44,321 nucleotides of DNA from Ferruginibacter sp. (GTDB taxonomy: Bacteria; Bacteroidota; Bacteroidia; Chitinophagales; Chitinophagaceae), in the NCBI GenBank assembly GCA_019638635.1, contig JAHBTM010000015.1:1-44321 (forward strand). Reading direction: 5' to 3'. Every line of letters begins with the position of its first letter. Within the stretch, counting starts at the first letter, position 1. Made by a program: the position numbers and the translations under genes. The notes under the pieces were generated by a model. That model was not told where the DNA came from, ran no database searches, and saw nothing but the letters and a program-made list of their open reading frames with translations. Positions 25,366-33,544 of this stretch are shown one piece after another.

Positions 25366-26592
25366 ATGACTGATCCTGCTTCCATTCGCATTGAAGAGTA
25401 CACTTACGATTTACCACCGCACCGGATAGCGCATGAACCTTTACCAAAACGGGATGCATCGAAATTACTGATATACCGAAACGGTGAAATGTATGAAGAT
25501 CACTACAGGAATCTTTGTGCACATCTTCCCAAACCATCGTTGTTGATGTTCAACAACACCCGCGTAATTAATGCGAGAATCCGTTTTCAGAAATCAACCG
25601 GCTCACAAATTGAAGTTTTTTGTCTGGAGCCCGAAGAAGCCCATCAAGGTTTTGAATCGGCTATGTCGCAACAGGAGACCACACGATGGAAGTGCCTCAT
25701 AGGCGGCCTCTCGAAATGGAAAGAACCTATTATAACACGACTTGTTGAAACTCCCAACGGACCTATTGAACTGCAGGCGCAAATCATTTCAAAAGGTTCG
25801 CAACATTACAACGTTCAGTTTCATTGGCTACCCGGTGATTACACATTTGCAGAAGTTTTATCATTTACAGGACATGTTCCATTACCACCTTACATTAAAA
25901 GAAGTGCTACCCGTGCAGATAATGAAAGATATCAAACCGCATATGCACAGCATCAGGGTTCGGTTGCAGCTCCAACAGCGGGTTTGCATTTCACAGATGC
26001 ATTGTTACAAGATATTTCATCAAACTCCATCGATACGGGTTTCCTGACCTTACACGTAGGTGCAGGCACATTCAAACCGGTGACTACCCGATACATCAGT
26101 GATCATGAAATGCACGGTGAGTGGTTACAGGTGAGCAGGCAAGTGTTGGAACAACTGATGAAGCATTCGTTCATCATTGCGGTAGGCACTACCTCACTGC
26201 GAACGATGGAAACATTATACTGGCTCGGAGTAAAAGTGTCATTAGGCATGGAACAACCACTCACCCTTCATCAATGGGAAGTGTATAGTAAACCTTTGTC
26301 GGATACAAGTCTTACCCTCGAGGAATCCATGAAACATTTACTGGCCTATATGGTAGCAGAAAAATTACAACATATCTACACCCAAACGCACATTATGATT
26401 GTGCCGGGATATTCTTTCAGAACGGCGAAGGCATTAATTACCAACTTTCATCAACCTCAATCTACCTTATTGTTACTGGTTGCAGCAGCAATTGGTGATG
26501 ATTGGAAAAAGGTATACGAATATGCGCTCAACCATGATTATCGATTTTTGAGTTATGGTGACGGGAGTTTACTCTACTTACATCAGGGTTGA
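25366..26592 (+). CDS. queA: S-adenosylmethionine:tRNA ribosyltransferase-isomerase
   Basis: Transfers and isomerises the ribosyl part of SAM onto 7-aminomethyl-7-deazaguanine in tRNA to form epoxyqueuosine. The 408 residues contain YDLPPHRIAHEPLPKRDASKLL-like N-terminal sequence, FNNTRVINARI, the barrel signatures GHVPLPPYIKR and SVAAPTAGLHFT, HVGAGTFKPV and the C-terminal NFHQPQSTLLLLVAA. It is somewhat longer than E. coli QueA (356), with extra residues around 85-110 (FCLEPEEAHQGFESAMSQQ). Its stop overlaps the convergent L,D-transpeptidase gene by 10 bp. No other queuosine gene is in the window. Confidence 0.95.
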   Translation: MTDPASIRIEEYTYDLPPHRIAHEPLPKRDASKLLIYRNGEMYEDHYRNLCAHLPKPSLLMFNNTRVINARIRFQKSTGSQIEVFCLEPEEAHQGFESAMSQQETTRWKCLIGGLSKWKEPIITRLVETPNGPIELQAQIISKGSQHYNVQFHWLPGDYTFAEVLSFTGHVPLPPYIKRSATRADNERYQTAYAQHQGSVAAPTAGLHFTDALLQDISSNSIDTGFLTLHVGAGTFKPVTTRYISDHEMHGEWLQVSRQVLEQLMKHSFIIAVGTTSLRTMETLYWLGVKVSLGMEQPLTLHQWEVYSKPLSDTSLTLEESMKHLLAYMVAEKLQHIYTQTHIMIVPGYSFRTAKALITNFHQPQSTLLLLVAAAIGDDWKKVYEYALNHDYRFLSYGDGSLLYLHQG

Positions 26593-27167
26593 ATGGTCAC
26601 TTTTGTACCTACGGGAATGAGATCGTAAATTTCCAGCATTTCAGAGTACCGGACAGAGATACAACCATCTGTCCAGTTATAAAATTTATCAACTGTCCAT
26701 TCCTCTTCAGGGCGTGTGCCATGAATAGCAATACCACCACCAATTCTGGAGTTCTTAGGTATCAATCCCTGTTTTTTTCTTTGATCAAAACGTTGTTTGC
26801 TTTCGGCAGTGGGATAATCTAACAACAATTCCGGCCCCCATTTCGGATGATGCTTTTTCAGAATCACCGTGAATGTGCCATCGGGTGTTCGTTTATCTCC
26901 TTCACGCATTTTATCAGACAGGTCCTTACTGCCAAACACAATGGGATAGGTTGCCAGCCATCCTTCTTCATCATAGATGTGCATTTCATAATCGCTTTTA
27001 TCAATGGTGATACTAAAGGCACTTTCAGCAAATGTGTTGCGTGCAATTGTATCGCGCTGAAGAACATCGTGTGCTTGTACATTTGTTGGGTTCGATTGTA
27101 CCTGCAAGGTGAGGAGTACCATGAGTAGCAGGACAGGAGAAAGCAGGAAACGTGTGATGTTTTTCAT
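26583..27167 (-). CDS. L,D-transpeptidase (YkuD domain)
   Basis: Cysteine transpeptidase that forms 3-3 peptidoglycan cross-links or anchors proteins to the wall. The 194-residue protein has a hydrophobic signal segment (about 7-25), then a YkuD domain with the catalytic His149 in AIHGT and nucleophile Cys169 in NWTDGCISVR. It resembles the small YafK-like/ErfK-type enzymes (conserved YPIVFGS and DKRTPDGTFT). It begins 13 bp after a methyltransferase gene on the same strand and is probably cotranscribed with it. Confidence 0.9.
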   Translation of the reverse strand: MKNITRFLLSPVLLLMVLLTLQVQSNPTNVQAHDVLQRDTIARNTFAESAFSITIDKSDYEMHIYDEEGWLATYPIVFGSKDLSDKMREGDKRTPDGTFTVILKKHHPKWGPELLLDYPTAESKQRFDQRKKQGLIPKNSRIGGGIAIHGTRPEEEWTVDKFYNWTDGCISVRYSEMLEIYDLIPVGTKVTIQP

Positions 27168-27180
27168 AGATGATCAGCAG

Positions 27181-28182
27181 TCAGCTTTTGGAATCATGTT
27201 TAAATCCGGTTATCATAATCCAAGGAGCAATTTTTTTGCCAAAAATCGGAATGAGTCTGTTCAGGCATTTTTTTAAGACACTTTTTGCACCGTTCCCGAA
27301 CTCATTGTAGAATCCGGGTACAATATTACAAGTAAAACCTCCCGCGGCAAATGCGGCTTGCAGCTCATGTGGTGTATAGATGCGCTCCGTCCAGCTACCG
27401 GTTTCCGGATGGCAGGTGTTGCTTTCCGGCGCTGGTGTTGAGAGGGTTTTATCTTGCAAAAAATCATGTATAGCCTTTAATATATCTTCATGTATTAATC
27501 CGCGCGTTGCATATACCAGTGCTTCAATATCTTCCGGATGATTAATATATTGTTTGATAAAAGCTGCCCGCATGGAACGATAGGGTGGATGCGCATCACC
27601 CGACAAACCGCGTCCCGTATTGCCTTCGTGTTCATCTTTCCATTGTAATGATTTAATCTTCTTGACTACCCATGGATTTTCAGGGTTGGAGGCCGTAGTA
27701 AAAACAGTAACCATTTCCGGGTTAATCTTTTGAAGGGATTGAAAGAAATCAGGTAAACGATACATATGCTCAATCACATCGGTTGCCACCAGTGCATCTG
27801 CACGTTCAGGATGTAACTGTTCAATATTTGCCTGTTTAACCACTACAGATAAATCCAGCAACTCCGACAATCGTTTTGCTGCTGCTGCAAACGCAGCATC
27901 ATGGTCTGCCAGCCATACCTGCTGAAACCCGCAAAAGCGTGCATACAAACCAAGCACTCCGTTCCCGCAGCCATAATCAATCAAACGAATGTGATTCGTC
28001 GGTCGGTTACACCTTTTGATAACGGTATCGAGTACACGATGGTAAATTGTCAAAAAGTACTTCCCATTCTTTCTGATTTGATTAAAATATTCAATGCAAT
28101 AAGGATGATCAGAAACTCTCTTTGCATCTACCTGTTGAAGCACTTTTAGAAACGAGTCGATAGTATGGTGTGGCAAATTCAT
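27181..28182 (-). CDS. SAM-dependent class I methyltransferase
   Basis: Soluble methyltransferase of 333 residues from ATG 28182, chosen because the 17-codon upstream extension to 28233 is Cys/aromatic-rich and crosses a hairpin. Motif I is LIDYGCGNGVLGLYA (about 88-102), followed by an acidic motif II (VWLADHD) and DALVATDVIEHMYRLPDF, typical of class I enzymes acting on small molecules or lipids. The C-terminal region (YTPHELQAAFAAGGF) is also common in this class. Substrate unknown. It lies 13 bp upstream of the L,D-transpeptidase. Confidence 0.78.
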   Translation of the reverse strand: MNLPHHTIDSFLKVLQQVDAKRVSDHPYCIEYFNQIRKNGKYFLTIYHRVLDTVIKRCNRPTNHIRLIDYGCGNGVLGLYARFCGFQQVWLADHDAAFAAAAKRLSELLDLSVVVKQANIEQLHPERADALVATDVIEHMYRLPDFFQSLQKINPEMVTVFTTASNPENPWVVKKIKSLQWKDEHEGNTGRGLSGDAHPPYRSMRAAFIKQYINHPEDIEALVYATRGLIHEDILKAIHDFLQDKTLSTPAPESNTCHPETGSWTERIYTPHELQAAFAAGGFTCNIVPGFYNEFGNGAKSVLKKCLNRLIPIFGKKIAPWIMITGFKHDSKS

Positions 28183-28204
28183 AAAACCCGAATATAAACA
28201 AGTA

Positions 28205-28226
28205 CGGGCGAATATACATTCGCCCG
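28205..28226 (-). terminator. GC-rich hairpin between barrel gene and methyltransferase
   Basis: CGGGCGAAT (28205-28213) and ATTCGCCCG (28218-28226) are perfect 9-bp complements around a four-base loop. On the minus strand it follows the outer-membrane barrel stop by about 22 bases, as expected for a terminator, but the following sequence (TACTTGTTTATATTC) is only weakly T-rich. Confidence 0.5.
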
Positions 28227-28248
28227 CAAACAATCACCAAATATCCCA

Positions 28249-29130
28249 TTAAAACTTACTTAAACGAAAACCGAAGTTATACGGCCTGAAATCCATTTGA
28301 TTGGAGAACATAGATTTGGGAGTGTACGATCCATACAAGCGTACCGGGCCCAGAGTAAGCTCTCCGATGTAGGAGAATTTGAATGGTTCCATATCAAAAT
28401 CACCGCGCGACTTTTCTTTACCACGTTCTTCACTTACCTGTTTGTTACGCTGGCTGTATAAGTATCCGATACTCACCCCGGCACTGAAACCGAAATCCAT
28501 TCCCTTTTTATTGTTGGTAGCAAAATTGAGCATCACCGGAATGGTTAAATAATCTGCTGCCAGTTTATTCTTTTTAAAACTGATGGTATCTCTGAAAACA
28601 AAAGGTTGATTGGTTGTCATGCCTCCGGAAAACGGAAGGGTTCCGTCTTCTCTAAAGCTAATCGGCGATCGGAAACGGTAATTGTTCAATTCCAGCCCCA
28701 GACCATATTTCAGGTTTACATTCTGTTTAATCAAGTTGACCTTTTGCATAAAAAACCAGATGTTCACGTTTACACTTTTTCCATTACGTGTGCGAAAATC
28801 GTATCCATCTATCGCCGGGCCGGCAGGGTTGTTTTGTATAAAGGAGCCAGTTTGTGAATAATCTGTTTTATCTGTGAAGTTACTGAAGCCCAAATCCAGG
28901 ATTCCCCAGTTGGTGGTTACACGAGACACCTTCCTCTTGGTTGTATCCTTATTGGTTACCTCTACATATTTTCTGCCTTTGTTGTCCTTGGCTTTTATGA
29001 TGAGGATATTTCCAATACGTACAGTTTTTTTACCTGCAGTATCTGATACAGCCACCATAGTTGTATCGTTTTGAGCATTCGCTCCCAGGCATATGCATGC
29101 CATCGCTAAAAGTAGCATTCCTTTTTTCAT
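28249..29130 (-). CDS. Outer-membrane beta-barrel protein (PorT-like)
   Basis: A 293-residue protein with signal peptide (1-19, ANA-QND), a basic soluble segment (about 35-70, rich in Lys/Thr: TNKDTTKRKVSRVTT) and then a porin-like barrel with alternating aromatic strands (NLKYGLGLELNNYRFR, GFSAGVSIGYLY, GELTLGPVRLYGSYTP) ending in Phe (FRLSKF), the usual C-terminal residue of outer-membrane barrels. It is the last gene of an ECF sigma/anti-sigma operon (19 bp after the anti-sigma gene). It may sense or respond to envelope stress, but no specific function is recognised. Confidence 0.8.
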   Translation of the reverse strand: MKKGMLLLAMACICLGANAQNDTTMVAVSDTAGKKTVRIGNILIIKAKDNKGRKYVEVTNKDTTKRKVSRVTTNWGILDLGFSNFTDKTDYSQTGSFIQNNPAGPAIDGYDFRTRNGKSVNVNIWFFMQKVNLIKQNVNLKYGLGLELNNYRFRSPISFREDGTLPFSGGMTTNQPFVFRDTISFKKNKLAADYLTIPVMLNFATNNKKGMDFGFSAGVSIGYLYSQRNKQVSEERGKEKSRGDFDMEPFKFSYIGELTLGPVRLYGSYTPKSMFSNQMDFRPYNFGFRLSKF

Positions 29131-29149
29131 TTGTTAAATTTTAGTCTGA

Positions 29150-30277
29150 TTATCTGATTGCAATTTCAAAGCTGCCAATGAGCAAGCTCTCTTTACTTTC
29201 TAAATTGGTTTTACGTTCAATTACGCGTTTTACTTTCTTAAAAAATCCGCCCGCCTTTGTTCGTTCTGCTTTCTCTTCACCAATCATCATCACTGCTTCA
29301 TCATCGGAATCGCTGTTCTCTAACGTAAACGCATAGGGGTTTTTTCTTTCCCGAACTGAAGGTTTTATCTGCTGATGTGCATACACCGCCAGTGGAGAAT
29401 CATCAGCGTTCTCTTCGTTGATTAGAACCTTTTGGTGATCCGACACTGCATATGATACGTTGGGTGTTTGGTTTTTGTTACCGGGAGTATTGTTAATGTT
29501 TTCTAAAGAGATGCTTTTATCCTTTTGTATCTGTGCGGCTACATCCGATGTTTGATTTACCACAGACACCATACTTCTGTTTTGCGGTTTATCTGCCGGT
29601 TGTACCGGTTGAACCAAAGTATGCGCCATACGGGATTGTGTTTGACTATACTCAGGCTGGGTTATCATTTCACTGGCCTTGCGATCCTGTGGTTCAGGTT
29701 GTTCATCTGGTTGTTGTTCTGACACAAGAAGGGGATCTGTATTTAGTACAACCTGTGTTTGTGATACCAGCGGTACATCTGTAACTTCCGGGCGATGGAG
29801 TAATTGCAGCCCGGTAAAAATGCCCACACCGGTAAGAATAGCTGCAGCAGCCATACGCCTGAAATATGCAAAGTACACTACCCGTGCCGGCTTTTTATAC
29901 AGCCTTTCTTTGTGTTCAAAAACAACATGTTCCGGTTGCAGTTTAGTTTGCTGTAATAGTGACCACTCTTCGGCCACCGTAGCATCATTATGTATTAATG
30001 CTTCAACAGATGCCACTTCTTCAGTTGTAAGTTCCTCATCCAGGTAACGCAGCAGAAGTGATTCTACCGGTTGGTTGTTGAGTTTAATTAAATCAGTTAC
30101 TGGTTCATATACCGCATTTTCAGGCGTTAGCACCAGTGATTGAAATTCTTTGAACGTATCATTTAACTCCGGATGTTCCTGTACGAATTGCTCCACCTCT
30201 TGCCGCTCTGACACCGACAACTCATTGTCGGTATACATCAGGAACCAGGTTTCGTAATTATGCAGATTAATTTTCAT
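29150..30277 (-). CDS. Probable anti-sigma factor with duplicated N-terminal module
   Basis: A 375-residue bitopic protein encoded 4 bp after the ECF sigma gene. The N-terminus carries two copies of a short helical module: YETWFLMYTDNELSVSERQ (about 7-25) and VESLLLRYLDEELTTEEVA (about 71-89). Both resemble the anti-sigma zinc-finger region (D-x-E-L-S/T-x-x-E) but lack the His/Cys zinc ligands. One membrane helix follows (about 138-157, MAAAAILTGVGIFTGLQLL). The rest (about 160-375) is a low-complexity Gln/Pro/Ser-rich periplasmic tail. Position and layout make regulation of the upstream sigma factor likely; direct homology to characterised anti-sigma factors is not shown. Confidence 0.75.
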   Translation of the reverse strand: MKINLHNYETWFLMYTDNELSVSERQEVEQFVQEHPELNDTFKEFQSLVLTPENAVYEPVTDLIKLNNQPVESLLLRYLDEELTTEEVASVEALIHNDATVAEEWSLLQQTKLQPEHVVFEHKERLYKKPARVVYFAYFRRMAAAAILTGVGIFTGLQLLHRPEVTDVPLVSQTQVVLNTDPLLVSEQQPDEQPEPQDRKASEMITQPEYSQTQSRMAHTLVQPVQPADKPQNRSMVSVVNQTSDVAAQIQKDKSISLENINNTPGNKNQTPNVSYAVSDHQKVLINEENADDSPLAVYAHQQIKPSVRERKNPYAFTLENSDSDDEAVMMIGEEKAERTKAGGFFKKVKRVIERKTNLESKESLLIGSFEIAIR

Positions 30278-30281
30278 GTTG

Positions 30282-30764
30282 TTAAATAATATTTTCAGGT
30301 TGCACGATATAGGCCCTCAGCTGTAGCCTTGCACGATGGAGATACACTTTTACCTGGCTCTCGCTGAGTCCGGTAATAGTGGCAATTTCATCATACTTAT
30401 ATCCTTCATAATCTTTGAGCAAAATGAGACTGCGTTGAATTTCGTTCAAACGTGACAGTGCTTCATCGAGTAATCTTCGCGAAGAAGATGACACATCGGT
30501 GGTAAGCTTCCCTTCTTCAATTGTTTCTTTGTATACCACCCGTTTATACTTTCGGGTATGGTCTATCATTAAGTGATAGGCAATTGTAAACAAATAACTC
30601 TTCGCCGTGTCTGTAATTACTTTCTCTCTATTTATCCAAAGCTTTTCGAAAGCACCTTGTACAATATCCTTTGCATCTTCTTCATGCCGAAGATTTTTAA
30701 GCAGATAGCGAAACACGTTATCAGCATATTGGGTTACACAGTCGTTGTACTCTTTCTCTGTCAT
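30282..30764 (-). CDS. ECF-type RNA polymerase sigma factor
   Basis: Sigma-70 family, extracytoplasmic-function type. The 160-residue protein from ATG 30764 has region 2 (YADNVFRYLLKNLRHEEDAKDIVQGAFEKLW, conserved DIVQ..F..LW pattern) and region 4 (LSRLNEIQRSLILLKDYEG, then YKYDEIATITGLSESQVKV with HTH and YLHRARLQLR). The upstream extension to 30875 is hydrophobic and would include the promoter, so it is rejected. It heads an operon with an anti-sigma factor and an outer-membrane barrel and has a plausible self-recognised promoter just upstream. Confidence 0.93.
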   Translation of the reverse strand: MTEKEYNDCVTQYADNVFRYLLKNLRHEEDAKDIVQGAFEKLWINREKVITDTAKSYLFTIAYHLMIDHTRKYKRVVYKETIEEGKLTTDVSSSSRRLLDEALSRLNEIQRSLILLKDYEGYKYDEIATITGLSESQVKVYLHRARLQLRAYIVQPENII

Positions 30765-30807
30765 GGTATGAATAGTCAGTTTCCCGGCTTTTGGTAAATT
30801 CCTCCTC

Positions 30808-30837
30808 TTATACGGGTTAACTTTATAAATTGTTACA
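30808..30837 (-). promoter_or_regulatory. Candidate ECF-type autoregulatory promoter
   Basis: On the minus strand, TGTAACA (30837-30831), a 16-base spacer and CGTATAA (30814-30808) resemble ECF promoters, which typically have an AAC-containing -35 and a CGT-containing -10. The predicted start lies about 35-40 bases before the sigma-factor ATG, and AGGAGG occurs in the leader. The housekeeping TAnnTTTG element is absent here. Inference only; no second copy of this pair was noticed upstream of another gene in the window. Confidence 0.35.
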
Positions 30838-30901
30838 ACAAAGGTGAAAAAAATTAAATAAATGGTCCCCGTCATTCGAAATCAGCAACAAATCGGGCTA
30901 T

Positions 30902-30935
30902 TTTGGGTGTATGTCGGCCACAGTGATTAGATTTG
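30902..30935 (+). promoter_or_regulatory. kbl promoter (-33 TTTG, -7 TAGATTTG)
   Basis: TTTG (30902-30905), a 22-base spacer and TAGATTTG (30928-30935) give the clearest full Bacteroidota promoter in the window, with a predicted leader of about 15 nt before the kbl ATG at 30956. Confidence 0.6.
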
Positions 30936-30955
30936 TGCACTCAATGTGACTCATT

Positions 30956-32146
30956 ATGAATGAAAAGTTTGTACATAGGATTGCCGCTGAGTTGGAGGAA
31001 ATTAAGCAGGCAGGATTATTCAAAAGTGAACGGGTGATTACCAGTCCTCAGGGAGCCGAAATTACCGTGAATGGCAAAACTGTCCTTAATTTTTGCGCCA
31101 ATAACTATTTGGGTTTATCCTCTCATCCTAAAGTGATTGAAGCTGCCAAGGCCTGTATAGATAACCGTGGATATGGATTAAGTAGCGTTCGTTTCATATG
31201 CGGAACGCAAGACATCCACAAAACCCTGGAAAAAAAGATTGCTGATTTTTTAGGCACAGAAGACACCATACTGTATGCCGCTGCATTTGACGCAAATGGC
31301 GGTGTATTTGAACCTCTGTTTGGAGAGGAGGATGCCATTATCAGTGATGCCCTGAACCATGCAAGTATTATTGACGGTGTTCGCTTATGTAAAGCGCATC
31401 GATTCAGGTATGAGCATAACAATATGGAGGATCTGGAAGCCAAGTTGAAGGAAAGCAGTCATTTGCGCAGCAGGATTATTGTAACCGACGGATCTTTTAG
31501 CATGGATGGCACAATTGCTCAGTTAGATAAAATATGTGATCTCGCCGATCAATATGACGCGATTGTAATGATTGATGAATGTCATTCATCCGGATTTTTA
31601 GGAAAAACAGGGCGGGGCACCCATGAATACCGGGGTGTAATGGGCCGGGTGGATATTATCACCGGAACGCTCGGCAAGGCCCTGGGAGGTGCTTCCGGCG
31701 GTTTTACCTCAGGCAGAAAAGAAATCATTGAAATGTTGCGCCAGCGCAGTCGCCCTTACCTCTTCAGCAACACCTTAGCACCCAGCATTGTAGGTGCCTC
31801 TATCGCTGTACTGGATATGCTGAGTGAAACGACCGCTTTGAGAGACAAGCTGGAAGCGAACACTAAATTGTTCCGCACAGAAATGACTGCTGCCGGATTT
31901 GATATCAAACCCGGAGACCACCCCATCGTTCCCATCATGTTGTACGATGCCAAGGTTGCTCAGGAATTTGCTGCCCGTTTGCTAGACGAAGGCATTTATG
32001 TAATCGGGTTCTTTTTCCCGGTAGTTCCCAAAGGCCAGGCACGTATTCGGGTGCAGTTGAGCGCGGCGCATGATACACATCATATTCGTACAGCTATTGA
32101 TGCTTTTGTACGTGTCGGAAAATCATTGGGCGTATTGAAATCGTAA
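30956..32146 (+). CDS. kbl: Glycine C-acetyltransferase (2-amino-3-ketobutyrate CoA ligase)
   Basis: PLP enzyme of the alpha-oxoamine synthase family; cleaves 2-amino-3-oxobutyrate with CoA to glycine and acetyl-CoA in threonine degradation. The 396 residues match E. coli Kbl in length. Visible signatures are NYLGLSSHPKVIEAA, FDANGGVFEPLFGEED, DECHSSGFLGKTGRGT and the PLP lysine Lys241 in GTLGKALGGASGGF. Threonine dehydrogenase (tdh), its usual partner, is not adjacent. A LutB-like gene follows after 4 bp, implying cotranscription. Related synthases (BioF, serine palmitoyltransferase) are less likely given the KBL-type C-terminal FFFPVVPKGQARIRVQ. Confidence 0.92.
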   Translation: MNEKFVHRIAAELEEIKQAGLFKSERVITSPQGAEITVNGKTVLNFCANNYLGLSSHPKVIEAAKACIDNRGYGLSSVRFICGTQDIHKTLEKKIADFLGTEDTILYAAAFDANGGVFEPLFGEEDAIISDALNHASIIDGVRLCKAHRFRYEHNNMEDLEAKLKESSHLRSRIIVTDGSFSMDGTIAQLDKICDLADQYDAIVMIDECHSSGFLGKTGRGTHEYRGVMGRVDIITGTLGKALGGASGGFTSGRKEIIEMLRQRSRPYLFSNTLAPSIVGASIAVLDMLSETTALRDKLEANTKLFRTEMTAAGFDIKPGDHPIVPIMLYDAKVAQEFAARLLDEGIYVIGFFFPVVPKGQARIRVQLSAAHDTHHIRTAIDAFVRVGKSLGVLKS

Positions 32147-32150
32147 ATGT

Positions 32151-33524
32151 ATGTCTGAACAATCTGAACAATTTATTGCCAAGAGCACCATTAAAGCGGC
32201 AGATTTAACCCACCGTCAAACCATTCAGTTCAACATCGGACGGTATAATGCGGCTGTGCCCAAAGGCAAAAGCCAGTTTGTTCATTTGAACCATGCAAGG
32301 GAAATGGCCAAAAACGTAAAGTGGCGGGCAATTGAAACCCTGGATCAGCAACTTGAATTGTTTGAAAGGCGTTTCACTGAACGGGGAGGCAAAGTAATTT
32401 GGGCGGAAGATGCACAACAGGCAACCGATGCCATCCTGAAGATTTGCCTGGAGAAACAGTGCAAAACATTGGTGAAGAGTAAAAGCATGGTTACGGAGGA
32501 AATTCATCTTAACCGTATGCTGGAACAACACGGTATAGAAAGTGTTGAAACGGATTTGGGTGAATACATTCAACAGCTGGATGGCGAGGCGCCCTATCAT
32601 ATTGTAACACCAGCCATGCATAAAAGCAAGGAAGATGTGGCCAGATTATTCAGCGATAAGTTAGGCACGGCTCCCAACCTCACTCCGGAAGAACTAACGT
32701 TAACCGCGCGCGAAATTTTGCGCAGAAAGTTTGTAGAGGCCGAAGTGGGGGTAACTGGAGCTAATTTCATTATCAGCGAAGCCGGAGCAATCGCTGTTAC
32801 AGAAAATGAGGGCAACGCCCGACTGTGTACTGCCTATCCAAAAACACATATTGTAATTGTGGGAATTGAAAAAGTAATTCCATCGTTAACTGACCTGGCG
32901 CTATTTTGGCCGCTCCTGAGCACTTACGGTACCGGACAAACGCTAACTGTATATAATAGTATTTTAGCCGGACCACGGCAGGGGAATGAAACAGACGGAC
33001 CTGAGGAAATGATTGTTATCCTGTTGGATAATGGTCGTACCAATATTTTAAAAGATCCTGTTCAGCGTGAAAGCCTGTATTGCATCAGATGTGGAGCATG
33101 CCTGAATGCCTGTCCGGTGTACAAAAACATCGGAGGCCATGCGTACGGCGCCACCTATAGTGGTCCGATAGGGAGTGTCATAACACCCCATTTGCAGGGC
33201 TTGGATGAATATAAGCATATGAGTTATGCTTCTTCCTTATGCGGGAATTGTACCGAAGTATGTGCCGTAAAAATCAATCTGCACGAATTATTGTTACACA
33301 ACCGTGAAACGTCTGTTCGTTCGGGTCATACAACCCTCACCGAAAGAATGGCCTGGAAGATGTGGAAATTCTCAAGCATGAATCGCCGTCTGATGAATGC
33401 AGGAAACGGCAATTTGAAAAATAAGGTGGTGAATAAAATTTTCACTCAATGGACCAAAAACCGGGGTGCATTGTCGTTCAGTGCTAAAACCTTCAATCGG
33501 ATGTGGAAGGATAAACACAAATAA
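32151..33524 (+). CDS. LutB-like LUD-domain iron-sulfur protein
   Basis: A 457-residue protein of the LutB/YkgF family, which takes part in L-lactate oxidation together with LutA and LutC. The N-terminal half is a LUD domain (GVTGANFIISEAGAIAVTE; NARLCTAYPKTHIVIVG). The C-terminal half has ferredoxin-like cluster motifs: Cys311-x2-Cys314-x2-Cys317-x3-Cys321-Pro and Cys364-x2-Cys367-x3-Cys371. LutA and LutC are not next to it; instead it is coupled to kbl. Thus it could be part of a dispersed lactate system or serve another redox role. Confidence 0.88.
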   Translation: MSEQSEQFIAKSTIKAADLTHRQTIQFNIGRYNAAVPKGKSQFVHLNHAREMAKNVKWRAIETLDQQLELFERRFTERGGKVIWAEDAQQATDAILKICLEKQCKTLVKSKSMVTEEIHLNRMLEQHGIESVETDLGEYIQQLDGEAPYHIVTPAMHKSKEDVARLFSDKLGTAPNLTPEELTLTAREILRRKFVEAEVGVTGANFIISEAGAIAVTENEGNARLCTAYPKTHIVIVGIEKVIPSLTDLALFWPLLSTYGTGQTLTVYNSILAGPRQGNETDGPEEMIVILLDNGRTNILKDPVQRESLYCIRCGACLNACPVYKNIGGHAYGATYSGPIGSVITPHLQGLDEYKHMSYASSLCGNCTEVCAVKINLHELLLHNRETSVRSGHTTLTERMAWKMWKFSSMNRRLMNAGNGNLKNKVVNKIFTQWTKNRGALSFSAKTFNRMWKDKHK

Positions 33525-33544
33525 CTTTCCGGTTTCCTTACCTG

